Shown: one piece after another, positions 1 to 9,925 of the stretch | Layout: the number at the start of each line of letters is the position of its first letter | Numbering within the stretch: the stretch's first letter is position 1 | Source: Stephanodiscus triporus | Taxonomy: Eukaryota > Bacillariophyta > Thalassiosirophyceae > Thalassiosirales > Thalassiosiraceae | Direction of reading: 5' to 3' | NCBI GenBank assembly: GCA_036939755.1 | Contig: JALLAZ010000843.1 | Span: 1 to 19,621, forward strand | DNA length: 19,621 nt | Program-made: the position numbers and the translations under genes | Notes under the pieces: generated by a model | Database searches by the model: none | The model's input: the letters and a program-made list of their open reading frames with translations, nothing else | Told to the model about the DNA's origin: nothing

Positions 1-99
1 CACAGCTAAAATCCGAGCGAAAAAAAACGCAGCGAATTTCGTTTTAAGACCACTCTACTTACCTATTACGTAGAGCGTAGATATTAATTTAGGTACGAT

Positions 100-300
100 A
101 TGTATCGTATGTACATCGCCATGACAGACGCAGAAAAACCAGTCAACGCTCGCTCGCGTCCTCCTATCCTATCCCCTCCACCCCGCCCCCAGACCACCAC
201 ATCCAACAGAGGGAGAGAATTCAAAAATCAACCATACGATTCGGCCGGACCCATCAGTCGGGCGACCCGCCAGGTAAATCCAATTAAACAAGGACATTGA
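100..300 (+). promoter_or_regulatory. Upstream ORF in the 5' leader of the MATH-ankyrin gene
   Basis: A 66-codon open frame has ATGs at 100, 109 and 121. It ends with TGA at 298-300, two bases before the ATG at 303 (TGAccATGG). If the transcript starts upstream of 100, translation of the long protein would need leaky scanning or reinitiation. The peptide is Arg/Pro-rich and resembles nothing I know. No clear TATA box or initiator could be assigned in 1-302, so this stretch may simply be promoter. Confidence 0.3.
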
Positions 301-302
301 CC

Positions 303-461
303 ATGGTGCTGGGATGGAGGTCCAGGGCCACCGCCGCCGCCACAGAGTCGACCTGTGACACCGGCGCGGCTGCACCGACGATGACGTCGGCCGACCCGAG
401 ATCGGAGCCCGAAGACGTGGACTCCTCTTCGTCGTCTTCGTCTTCGTCTTCGTCTTCGTCT

Positions 462-501
<40 letters not shown>

Positions 502-3500
502 TGACGGTGGAGATGGAAACGGCGGACCTTAGGTCCTCGTCCAGGGGGGGGGGGGGAGTGGGGGGAGCGGGGGGAGTAGGGGGGGGGACCTTCGTCGCGA
601 CGACGTCGGCCGATGATGAGACTGGGGGAGGAGGGCCGTCGTCCTCGTTGGGGTCGGCGGCGGACTTCTGCTCCCGGAACGGATTAATGGACGGAGGTCT
701 CGCGTTGACGAACTCGACGACGACGACGGCGGCGGCGGCACTCGAGGACAATCCCGGGGTGGCGGGGCAGTCGTCTCACGACGAGGAGGGGGGCGCCTGC
801 GACGAGTCGGACGACGCCCCCTCGGCGGCGGCTGCCCCGCCACTCTTTCCGTCCCTCGCGTCCGTCGATGGAGGCGGGGAAGGAGGAGGAGGAGGAGGAG
901 GAGGAGGAAGGGAATTTGCATGTGAAGTCATCGGCGGCGGACAGCAGGAGCAGCGCCCGCCGGGCGTCGCGGCGGGGAGTTTACCGGCGAAAATGATCGC
1001 CCCCGCCGAAATATGGATGCAGCCGCCATCGCCATCGTCGGGAAATAACGAAACATCAAAAAAAATGAAGCGCGATCGTAGCGGCAATGCCACAATCGGC
1101 GATGGCGGTGGCGGGAGCTTGTCCGGAGGGGGCAATGTGACACGAATCGACGTTTACCCCAACGGCGAGTCCTACGTCACCACCCCCGACGGGACCGTGA
1201 CCAAAACCATGTCCACCACGCACATCACGTCGTCCTCGTCGGTGCACTCGCCGCTGCCCATTTTCCAGTTCACGTCCAACACCGCGGCGGCCTCCACGGG
1301 TGGGATGATGGGCGGCCAAATTTCCCCCGGGGGCGTCGGTCCCGTGGCGGTCATGCCGCTCACGGCCGCGGCAGCTCTGAATTTTGGCAAGGGATTCGCC
1401 CCCGGGATCGAGACTCGGGGGATGGCACCCCTCCCCCCTGTCTCCATCGGCGCGGTCGTCGCTCCGTTCGATGACGATTCGACCCACCACCTGGTCGGAG
1501 CTGACTACCAGGAGAGCCTCTTCTCAACCGCGAGCGGCCGCCAGAGTTCCCCCACGTCCGATGCGGGGGAATCCTCGTCCGCGGCGTTCGCCTCCAGCGC
1601 CGACGCCGCCGCCGCCGACGGCGGCGGAGGCTATCACGTCACACCGATACACTGGCAGCCGCAATCCCAAACTTCCACGTGCGAATTCACGCACACCATA
1701 TCCAACTACTCTCAAAAGCGTGACTCGGGGTGCAAGAAGGCCGAGTATTCAAGCATCACCACCGACTCCCATGGGAACAAGTGGCGTCTGATAATCTACG
1801 TCAACGGCAACGGACGGGCGAGCAACCACCACCTCAGCCTCTTCCTGCAGGTGGCCGACGCCGAAGAATTGCCCTTTGGCTGGAACAAGGCCGTTTCCTA
1901 CGTCCTCACGCTAGAACATCCGCAGGGGCAGAGTCTCGGATACGCCAAGCGCAACCCGGACAAAACGTTCAAGCTTTGTCCCAAGGCCATAGATTGGGGA
2001 TGGAGTCAGTTCATCACGAGCGATCGCATCCAGCAGGAGGGATACGTGAATAAGAACACGTTGGTGGTACGTGCGAGTGTCACCGTCAAGAGCAGTTCGG
2101 TCCAGATCGATCCGGAGGATGCGGAGTTGTATCTAAAGTGCGCGGTCGAGGAGGGAGACGCCGACGCCGTCAAGGTGTGTTTGGGCCAGGAGGCGAGGGT
2201 AAATTGTCAGTTCAAGGATGACCTGTACACCCCGCTGCACACTGCCTGCTCGGCAAACAATCACGGCGATGGCAATCACGGGAGCTCGAGCAGCAGCAGC
2301 AGCACGCCGACCAATTCGAATTCGCCGGCGCCTGGTCCGATTTCGCAGGGGTGTCTCGAGGTCCTTGACCTGTTGCTTGAGCGGGGAGCGGACGTCAACG
2401 CCTGCAATAAGTGGAGAGAGACCCCGCTCCTCATAGCTGCAAACAATGGGCATGTTGAGGCCGTCAAACGCTTGCTTGAGTCTGGAGCCGATCCGTCCCT
2501 CTGCAGCGAGGCTGGATGGTCGGCGTTAACATTCGCGGCGCACAAGGGCTATGATGATATTTGTGGTCTGTTGTTGGCCGCGCAGGCCCCCGTCGATTGC
2601 CGCGTAACTGAAGATCTGAGCACTCCGTTGCACAAGGCGTGCGCTGGTAGCAAAGCCGGTCACACCTCCGCGGTGAACCAATTGCTCGAGGGGAATGCTG
2701 ACGTCCATGCGTTAAATAAGTGGAGGGAGACGCCGCTGTTGACTGCCGCAAATCATGGACAGAGCGAGGCAGTGGAGGCGCTGTTGAGGTATGGTGCCGA
2801 TCCCTGTAAGTGTACCGATACGGGTTGGAGCCCGTTGAGCATAGCGGCGTACAAGGGACATGATGAGGTGGTCCGTTTGCTACTGGAGAAGGGTGCACCC
2901 ACGGAGGAGGACGACCCTACGTTAAGTGCGTTGCTGCAAGCTGCCACGAAGGGATTGCCGGATACAGTCATGCTTCTTTTGCGTCATGGTGCTGATCACA
3001 CGGTCACGACGAAGAAGGGGGACACGGCCCTCTCAATCTTAGTGGAGCAGAACTTGATCGACGCCGCTGTGGAAATGGTGACGGATTACAGTGCCAGCAT
3101 CCCCCGCTGCTCTCGTGATAGGAAGAAGGTTCAGCGCGCACGGCTCTTGATTAATTTGCGATTGAAACAGATGCAACGTGATGGCACTGGTCCATATTGT
3201 GACGATTCTGACCAGGGAGATAGCGATGCCGAGCCCGAAAATGGAACGGGACGTGCACTCCACGACGATGCCGACTCGGCCGCGTCGCCCTCGTCATCCG
3301 ATTCGAAGATGAAAAAGAAGAAACAAAAGGGATTTCAAATTTCCATTGCCAAGCAGGAAGCGGAGGCGCGCGCGGCCGAGGAGGCATTGTTGCTTGAACT
3401 TGCAGCCGAAGAGAACGCCAAGACTGCGGCTGTGACTGCATCCGAAGGCGGTAGCAGCAAGAGCAACAAGAAGAAGAAAAAAAAGAAAGAGAAGGAAAGG

Positions 3501-6320
3501 CAGAAGGCTGAGCGGGCGTTGGAGGATGAGATTGAGAAAAAAAAGGAGACCAAGGCGAAGGAACTAGCTGTGGTTGCCGCTGCTGCTATTACAACTGAGA
3601 CGAATGAGGACTCTTCGCCTGTGAAGAAAGAAAAGGTCATAGAGCTTACCTTGCAGTCGGTTGTTCAGAAGCAGAAACAAAAGAAGAAACAGGACAGCAA
3701 TGTTACAAGTCCGTTGACAAAGAGGACCAGCCCCAACCAGGAGAGTACTCGGCCATCAACTTCGCCTTCAGCTTATAGTAACAAGCAGCAAGCATTGACA
3801 GAGGACTCGAAATTGAACCTCAGTTGGGCAGAAGACAATAAAGATGTCAATCAAAAGAAGGCGCGTGAGGTTTTGCTTCCGAAGTCTGGTGAGTCTTCGA
3901 CGATGAAGAAGTCTTCTTCATCTGCGGGCAACAACAATAGCGCCCATAACAATAAGACAAATCATGCGTCAAAGGGACAAGGTCAGTGCGCCATGAAAAA
4001 TATTCCTGGCGACACACCTGTACAGCCAAAGAAAATTCCCGGTGACAACCCGGTCGCGCCGAGGAAGGTCCCTGGTGATGTGCAACCTAAGAAGATTCCT
4101 GGTGACAATCCAAAGGTATCAATTCAACAGTCTCGAGGCCAAAATCACCAGAAGGGGGTTGGTGCAACACCCGTGAATTGCAAGCGTGGTTGGGAGAGTA
4201 AGAATTCAGCTGATCAACCATTATCTGCCCCTGCGGCAAATAAGAAGCAATCTGCCAAGCAGTCTATCCAATCTCCGATGAATAATCCAAACAAGGAAAA
4301 GTCCTCTGGAAAGAAGACACGTGGTAGTGTGCCAACAACTGCAAGCAAGTCCCCATCTGATTCTCGCCCTGAATCGGATAGCCCATCCTTTAAAGGAAAG
4401 CATGCTACTCGTTCTGATGAGAGCACACATTCCACTGCAAATTCCACCGCTGACAGTCTTCCGGCCACACCCACGCCGGGCCACAGAAGTGTAGCAATGG
4501 GAGCCTCTGCCTCAGCTGAGACACCCATATCATCAGATGTTGGCCCCAAAGCAGCCGTGGATGACCAACTAGCAACCATGGCTAGTGACGTCCTTGGTTT
4601 TTTGGACTTTGATCCTTCCCATCCCAATAGCAGCGATGACGTGTATTTTTCAATCAGTTCTCCACCCATTGCACAGGCGGCATTACCATCTTCCACAATG
4701 GCATCTCCAGCAGTCCCACTGATGGTGTCATCTATCACGGTAGAATTGCCCTCTGTGTCCATCTATCGCCTCGAGAAACTGAACGAGATTTTTCGCTTCT
4801 GCTCCCAGGCGCGTACATCCTCCCCAAACAATCCACTCCGCGTCATTGACGAACGCACGTTGCGTGTGGTTCTCTACCGTTGGATTATTCGTGCATCCCA
4901 TGGCTCTGAATCCTTTCTCGATCCTGTCATCCCCAGCTGGGAAGACGAAGCCTATCTCAAGGAGTTTTTACAACGTCAGTTCATTTCAGAGAGTCGGCGT
5001 CCCATGGGCGAGGATTCGAGGTACAGCATGAACTCCATTCCCAGCATTGAAGTCCTCCGGGATGCAGGAGCAGCCATGTCGGAGATCTGCATGTCTCTCG
5101 CGAGGGCTGTTGTTGAATTTCGCTTGAAGTGTGAGCAGCAGGTCCCTTCTGATTGGACTGACTCGGATATAAACGTGGCGGGGATGGAAGAAGGTAGTCA
5201 TGTGGTCATTGAATGGTCGGGAAAGTCTCGGTTGTCAATCCCATACGTGGTGTTTGATTCGCTGGCGAGACGCTACGTGGGCGATCGGAGCAGATTGATG
5301 TCTGCCATTTTCTCTGCTGTGCGTCGTCACGAAATAATGAGTGCAATTGCCAACGGAACTGACATGATTTGCCATTTGCCATTGCAAACTATGGAGTGCC
5401 TTACAAATGGTCTTAGTGCATCGCTTGAGACATGGAGTGATTCTCTCTCGGTTCATGGCAACAATTACTTTTGCGCCATGTTCCCCGATGTCGATAACGC
5501 CTTTGGTGGGATACCTCCGTTTGGAAAAGATAAAGGAGGTGGCGAATCCGTTCTGTACCGTGCTGGTGGCGCCGTTGTTGTTTTGGCACCGCCTGAAAAT
5601 GCAACTTCGTCTCAGTGCATTCGCAAAATGGTCGACATGTCCGAGAATATTCCCAATCTGCCGCTTTCTTTTGGTGTCATCTTGTCTTCTGGCTGCTTCG
5701 TCAATCCCAACAACGTGTCACTTTCTGTGGAAGATTTGAGCGCTCTTGACCCACGTCTATGTGGGGAAAAGAAGAACCTCATTTCATTCCTTGATGTGAT
5801 TCCAGCTGGGAGCAGCATCTTTTCCAACTCAAGCAGTATGTTCCTCCTTATCCAGAATGAGGCGGGCCGGCTTCGTTTCCCACCCCACCCCACTGCCATG
5901 GATATAATAATGCATTCTATGAGATCTGACATCGGAATGGGCAATGCATCCATGATGCCAAACTTACCAGGGATGCCAGGAGAAGCTTCATTTAATGCGA
6001 CAGCGTCAGCATCTTTCTCTCCCATGTCCCAGCACCAGTATGCGAGTGCTCCTCAGGAAGCGCCCCTGTCATCAAATCCGTGGGGAGGTGGGGGTAACCG
6101 TGGTGGAAGAGGTCATCGTGGGCGTCTATTTGAACTCGTGGGCGATGAGGATGCAGAGGAAGACCAAGGCATGAACAGCATTCTCCCTGGAATGCTTGAT
6201 AGCTTGAACATTAATATGTTTGGAGGAATCAACACCAACCATGAAGTTGACATTGAAGCCATTTCTTTGATGGGGATTGGATTGAATGGAGGTATGAATG
6301 GCAGCTATCATGCGTCGTGA
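303..6320 (+). CDS. MATH-ankyrin repeat protein with C-terminal PCIF1-like methyltransferase-type region
   Basis: This is a 2005-residue intronless frame. I start it at the ATG at 303 (gaccATGG, a strong Kozak context); the frame is open only a few codons further up, with no ATG. Residues 1-456 are low complexity: a run of 26 Ser, Gly runs, Ala/Asp. Residues about 457-597 read as a MATH/TRAF-like domain (FTHTISNYS, KWRLIIYVNG, DWGWSQFI, GYVNKNTLVVRASVTV). Residues about 605-935 hold roughly eight ankyrin repeats (TPLHTAC, ETPLLIAANNGHVEAVKRLL), with a Ser-rich insertion near 654-681. Residues 1002-1096 are Lys/Glu-rich and probably coiled-coil or nuclear-targeting. Four IPGD repeats follow at 1234-1271. 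Residues about 1600-1876 align in order with PCIF1, the cap-adjacent m6Am methyltransferase: IPYVVF, FPDVDNAFGG, VVLAPPEN, LSFGVILSSG, FLLIQN. The NPPF catalytic motif appears as APPE (1762-1765). An RGG-like patch lies near 1927-1941. MATH and ankyrin calls are firm; PCIF1-like is my reading; function is unknown. Confidence 0.85.
423..500 (+). repeat. Serine-codon trinucleotide repeat
   Basis: Twenty-six consecutive Ser codons, mostly alternating TCT/TCG and then pure TCG. This is a coding microsatellite in the disordered N-terminus of the MATH-ankyrin protein and is probably length-variable between alleles. Its complement reads as an Asp/Glu run, which creates a false antisense frame. Confidence 0.9.
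544..587 (+). repeat. G-run cluster with G-quadruplex potential
   Basis: Four G tracts of 13, 6, 6 and 9 bases are separated by AGT, AGC and AGTA. They lie inside the coding sequence and encode a Gly/Val/Ala stretch. Such tracts satisfy the usual G-quadruplex pattern on the coding strand and hence in the mRNA. They are also a likely site of sequencing-length error, but the frame stays open through them. Confidence 0.75.
871..912 (+). repeat. GGA-rich purine tract encoding polyglycine
   Basis: A run of mostly GGA codons encodes about nine to twelve Gly residues after a short Gly/Glu lead. It is an in-frame low-complexity repeat in the disordered N-terminal part of the MATH-ankyrin protein. 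Confidence 0.8.
4002..4115 (+). repeat. IPGD short tandem repeats within the MATH-ankyrin protein
   Basis: Four copies of an I/V-P-G-D motif, each followed by a short Pro/Lys segment (such as NPVAPRK), occur at codons starting 4002, 4035, 4068 and 4095. Spacing is 33, 33 and 27 bases. They lie in the disordered, basic middle of the protein. They may be a repeated short linear binding motif; no partner can be named. Confidence 0.75.
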
Positions 6321-6933
6321 GAAGGATAGGATATGTATAACTGGAGCTGCCAATGTTAATTGCCCATAGTGGAATTATTGAAAGGCTGATGAATCAATCA
6401 TTTTGAAGGAGCATCACATAAATTAGCAAACAGCCACACTTCAATTGACAGCATGATGGACTCATAAGTATTTTCTAACGCTGTGCTCCTCTCTTAGTTT
6501 CACCCACTTGGAGTTGTGAATTGCTCCCTGCTCCCTGCTCCCTGATCCCATTAGTCCTCCCCACCCTTATATCTTTGATTTTCAAAGACATCTTTCTCGT
6601 GATAGATCAAATCTCAAATCTCATGCAGCATCATCAAGCTGCTATGATTGAATATGACTTGTTTTAGGGCATTTTTGGCAAGCTCTTGAAGTATACAGAT
6701 AGTTCAGCACATTCAAATTTCCTACCTCAAATTTCTGTCGTCATCGTCATCGCAGGAGATGGTAGCATGGCTTCATGCAGGGTCAAGTCCGTCTTTAGTC
6801 TTCTAGTCCCACAAAGCTCTATTTTAGATGATACTGCACTTAACAGATAATCTTAATTTAGAATCTTTCTTCATGTATTTGTGTATTATTTGTGGTCTGC
6901 GGGGCAACAAAAACTCGGAGAAATTCACAGATA
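6321..6933. other. Intergenic stretch / 3' UTR region of the MATH-ankyrin gene
   Basis: About 610 bases of AT-richer sequence between the stop of the MATH-ankyrin gene and the transposon. It contains three tandem CTCCCTG units near 6533-6555. I see no convincing open frame, RNA gene or clear polyadenylation signal. The start is presumably 3' UTR. Confidence 0.5.
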
Positions 6934-6935
6934 TA

Positions 6936-6959
6936 CTAGTTTAACCCCATAGGTGCGTC
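6936..6959 (+). repeat. Left terminal inverted repeat of the transposon
   Basis: It begins CTAGTTTAACCCC directly after the TA at 6934-6935. It matches the inward-read right end at 18 of 24 positions: base 1, an 11-base core at 3-13, bases 18-22 and base 24. Confidence 0.8.
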
Positions 6960-7109
6960 ATAAGAATTTTTTTCTCTGATATCGTACTAATCCTACGTAC
7001 AGGCCTACGTACTGCACATACACCACCCGTGACGCACCATTGGCACGGAAATTTGCGCAACCATGGTGTGCTGCGGAAATGGCCCCAAGCATCACCCATA
7101 TCATTGCGG

Positions 7110-7177
7110 CGCCCAAACCAAGCGCATCGATGTCACCCCCACACCATGGGCAATCATCCCTGCGCTTGGCTTGGGCG
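7110..7177. repeat. Imperfect hairpin in the left subterminal region of the transposon
   Basis: The arms are 7110-7126 (containing CCCAAACCAAGCGCA) and 7161-7177 (containing TGCGCTTGGCTTGGG). They pair over 17 bases with one mismatch and a 34-base loop. A second 10-bp inverted repeat, 7061-7070 (CCATGGTGTG) with 7140-7149, interlocks with it. The stretch lies between the TIR and the transposase stop, so it may act as a transposase-binding or 3'-end element. Confidence 0.6.
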
Positions 7178-7225
7178 TAGTCCATTGTATGCGCTTCATG
7201 TACGCCATTGTACAGTACTCTGAAA

Positions 7226-7236
7226 AGTGTTAGATT
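7226..7236 (+). repeat. Subterminal AGTGTTAGATT motif (left copy)
   Basis: AGTGTTAGATT lies 22 bases outside the transposase stop codon. It is present as an exact inverted copy at 9915-9925 on the other side of the gene, and in shorter form (AGTGTTAGA) at 10135-10143. These may be transposase-binding or regulatory repeats; this rests on position and repetition only. Confidence 0.45.
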
Positions 7237-7258
7237 TTTCTACTACTACTATTTAGAA

Positions 7259-9727
7259 CTATAACGCACCGGATTCGCCATCATTCATCTCATTCTCTGC
7301 CCCTAACGCCCCAGCACTGTTGCCTATATCATCTGCTAATGCGGAATTGGCCCTATCTAGAGCATCGGCCTCCCGCATCGTCTTCACTGCCTCCCATTCC
7401 TCGTCCGTAAAATCAAGGATGGCAGCGACCGCATTCCTCTTCTGAATTGCAGCATACCTTCCAAGATACGTCTCCGACATGTCGATCTCCTTGTTCTTGA
7501 TCTTCATCAATCGCTCCTCATCCTCGTCCGTCCATTCGTGAACCACCGGCGGTGCTGTGCCAGAAAGACGAATCTCCTTCCACTTTGCAACTTTCTCCTC
7601 CTTCTTCATCCCCTTCTTCTCAACACCGTACCACTGCATCAATACATCTAACTCCTTTGTCGACACAGTCTTATAATTATTCGTTTCAAAACAAGCCGCC
7701 TTCTCCACCAAAATCGCCATCCCCTTCTTGGCCAGCTCAGCATTCAGCTGCAGCGTCTTCTTCAACTTTTCCTGTTCGGCCAACTCGTCCTCCCTCGCCG
7801 CAAGTGCTTGAGCTTTGAAGAAGTCATCCGAACATACATGGCTCCCACCCGTTGCAAAGAATTTCTTACCATGGGTGTTCGCACGAGCCAATAACTCGAT
7901 CCGCTCCTTACTCATTCGCTCCGTGATCGCCCCAGCCATTCGATTATCAGCTGGCCGAACCGCAACCAACGCCTGAAGCTTTGACCCATCGTACCCTGAC
8001 TCCGTCAGAGAGTAGACTGCGTATTCATTTGCCTCTTGAACGGAATTGACAAGCAAAGCATAGTCATTGTTCAAGTTCATGGACTTCCTCACCTGAGGCT
8101 CATCAAGACATTTACGGGTGAGGGGCGCCGCACCAATCTTCGCCCACGATGCAAGGCATTGCTGACGAGAAAATCCAAGCTCAAATGCCGATGGGATCTC
8201 CAAACCAGTATCGAGATCAACTCCGCCAAAGACCAAGAGTCCGTGCTTGTGTTGAGGCACGGATAGTGTCTTATTCTGTTTGACAAGCTCATCAACAAGC
8301 AACTCAAGATTAGACCTGTATTGGCTTTTGAACCTGCCATAGGTTCGATCCGTCTCCTGCGTCACTGCAGTTGTGTTTGGTACACAAGGATAAAGATAGA
8401 CACCAAGGTAACGCAACTGGGCGAGCAGTTCGACCTGCAACCGCCCTGGCCCACTGTCGCATTTCAAAAGCAGGCGATGTCCGGGCTTGTCTCGGGTGTT
8501 AGGATACAGGGGCAAAATAGAATTCACAATATACTGTCGGAACTCATCATCGTCCATCCCCCCCTTTGTGTTTAGGCCAAAGGTGACGTCAAAATCTCTC
8601 ACCTCGTCATGCCCAAATTTCCCAATCACTCGGGGAACATGACGAAACACCTCATTGCGGAGTCGTTCCCCTGCGTCTGTTGTTGCCTTAGTCTGGAACT
8701 GGAAATGCGGTGGAAGAGCCTCTCCTGCAGCATTGCTGCCACACACCAACGTCGCGGTGAGAGAGTCCTTGTTGGCCCGCTTCCCATTATAGGGCAACCG
8801 AGGGTCATGCATCATCATCTGCGGGCGACCTCCCCTTCGTCCTTCGGAGCCATCCAATGATAGGCAAGTTTCGTCAAAGTTGATGATGAAATAAAGCTGC
8901 TCGTCGGAGATCGTCACCTTCCCATCGGCCCCCCTTGTCGCGAAGCCAAGATCCACCAAGTCGAATTCCCAATTGTCGAACCAGCACACAATATTCTCCT
9001 CTGTTGTCCAGAGAACTCGGCGATCTTCAGCGACGTGCATCGTCGACGCATCCAAGTTCTTTGCCGTAGCCGAAAGGACGCGTTGCAACATCTTCTGCTT
9101 ATAGTCATGACGAAGCAATGCATTGATCCTTGCCGCAAGATTCTTATAAGTAAGTTCTCCCTCCTTTGAGTTGATCTGCATGATCCGAACGTAGCTCTCG
9201 AACGCGACACAAAGCGTCTTGAATACACACGGAGGGATGTCCCCCTTCACCCCAATCTTCAATGGAGACATTCCCTGAAGATTCGCGTTGACATAGCGAC
9301 GAATCGTCGCGGCATGTGGCCCGATGCCGCCATATTCTTGCTTTACTTTTTTTTCAATCTGGTACGACGACAATCCGCCGGGGATGTTTTTTTCCCGGGC
9401 ATACCATCTCGTTGCCCTTTTCAATGCGCGCTTTTCGAAGTCCGACATGGCAAGCTTATTCATCCGCACCTTCTGCATTGCTTGCGAGGTCCTCCTGATG
9501 AGCTTTGGCTTTGGTTTACATCGCGTTGAGCGCGTACTGCCGGGCGTAGTTGGCATAGTTGGCATATTAGGCGTCGATGGGGGTGATGTGGCCGAGGTGC
9601 CGCCAGTGACTGCAGTGGTCATCGGGGACACAGTCGACGTCCCTACTGTCCGTGCGTCGATCACATTGGGAGGGGGGGCTTTCCTCTTTCCACTGGCTGC
9701 CTTCTCACGGGCGCGGCGGACCGCCAT
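7259..9727 (-). CDS. pogo/Tigger-like DDD transposase (DDE_1-type endonuclease)
   Basis: This is 822 residues from the first in-frame ATG (9725-9727) to TAG at 7259-7261. It would cut and join transposon ends in the nucleus. Residues about 94-150 look like a DNA-binding helix-turn-helix (SDFEKRAL, SSYQIEKKVKQEYGG, TIRRYVN). The catalytic core carries FIINFDET (D285), LLLKCDSGPG (D424) and NTTAVTQETD (D460). The 35 residues between the second and third Asp fit pogo-type DD(29-36)D enzymes. Residues after about 640 are Lys/Glu-rich and include a SAP-like stretch (LDVLMQWYGVEKKG). The reading frame continues above the ATG without another ATG up to a stop at 9854-9856, and a better start lies in a different frame. 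All catalytic residues are present, so the core may be active if the N-terminus is not needed. Confidence 0.85.
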   Translation of the reverse strand: MAVRRAREKAASGKRKAPPPNVIDARTVGTSTVSPMTTAVTGGTSATSPPSTPNMPTMPTTPGSTRSTRCKPKPKLIRRTSQAMQKVRMNKLAMSDFEKRALKRATRWYAREKNIPGGLSSYQIEKKVKQEYGGIGPHAATIRRYVNANLQGMSPLKIGVKGDIPPCVFKTLCVAFESYVRIMQINSKEGELTYKNLAARINALLRHDYKQKMLQRVLSATAKNLDASTMHVAEDRRVLWTTEENIVCWFDNWEFDLVDLGFATRGADGKVTISDEQLYFIINFDETCLSLDGSEGRRGGRPQMMMHDPRLPYNGKRANKDSLTATLVCGSNAAGEALPPHFQFQTKATTDAGERLRNEVFRHVPRVIGKFGHDEVRDFDVTFGLNTKGGMDDDEFRQYIVNSILPLYPNTRDKPGHRLLLKCDSGPGRLQVELLAQLRYLGVYLYPCVPNTTAVTQETDRTYGRFKSQYRSNLELLVDELVKQNKTLSVPQHKHGLLVFGGVDLDTGLEIPSAFELGFSRQQCLASWAKIGAAPLTRKCLDEPQVRKSMNLNNDYALLVNSVQEANEYAVYSLTESGYDGSKLQALVAVRPADNRMAGAITERMSKERIELLARANTHGKKFFATGGSHVCSDDFFKAQALAAREDELAEQEKLKKTLQLNAELAKKGMAILVEKAACFETNNYKTVSTKELDVLMQWYGVEKKGMKKEEKVAKWKEIRLSGTAPPVVHEWTDEDEERLMKIKNKEIDMSETYLGRYAAIQKRNAVAAILDFTDEEWEAVKTMREADALDRANSALADDIGNSAGALGAENEMNDGESGAL

Positions 9728-9852
9728 CTGCGTCGTCGGGTTCGCAATCTGCACGCCCGCATCGCCTCGGGCACTGTCAATCTTGGACACCGCAGTAGGT
9801 ACGCGACAGTGTGCGCAATGCACTTGTCCACACGCCGACCCTTTCTTGACAT
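9728..9852 (-). pseudogene. Probable out-of-frame N-terminal piece of the transposase
   Basis: The ATG at 9850-9852 has A at -3 (TTAACATG). It opens a frame reading MSRKGRRVDKCIAHTV and then YLLRCPRLTVPEAMRACR, which looks like a small helix-turn-helix of the kind found at transposase N-termini. The downstream frame picks up at NPTTQMAVRRAREK. The two frames differ, and switching between them around 9740-9760 would join sensible sequence on both sides. A one-base indel, or less likely a small unrecognised intron, would explain this. That the DNA-binding N-terminus belongs here is inference. Confidence 0.5.
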
Positions 9853-9914
9853 GTTAAGGAAGACTTTTTGTCAATAAGAGTCAAGGATTTACCGGTGAGG
9901 GATGAGCGATCGAT

Positions 9915-9925
9915 AATCTAACACT
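9915..9925 (-). repeat. Subterminal AGTGTTAGATT motif (right, inverted copy)
   Basis: An exact inverted match of the motif at 7226-7236. It lies in the 324 bases between the probable transposase start and the right TIR. A related AGTGTTAGA copy is at 10135-10143, and a partial one (TTAACACTTG) is near 10055. The rest of 9853-10152 shows no gene and presumably includes the transposase promoter. Confidence 0.45.

Noticed and set aside
284..751. Antisense 155-codon frame with an Asp/Glu run
   Set aside because: It is the complement of the Ser-codon repeat in the MATH-ankyrin gene and has no other protein-like content.
4214..4762. Antisense 182-codon frame
   Set aside because: It lies wholly inside the long MATH-ankyrin coding frame and shows no recognisable domain.
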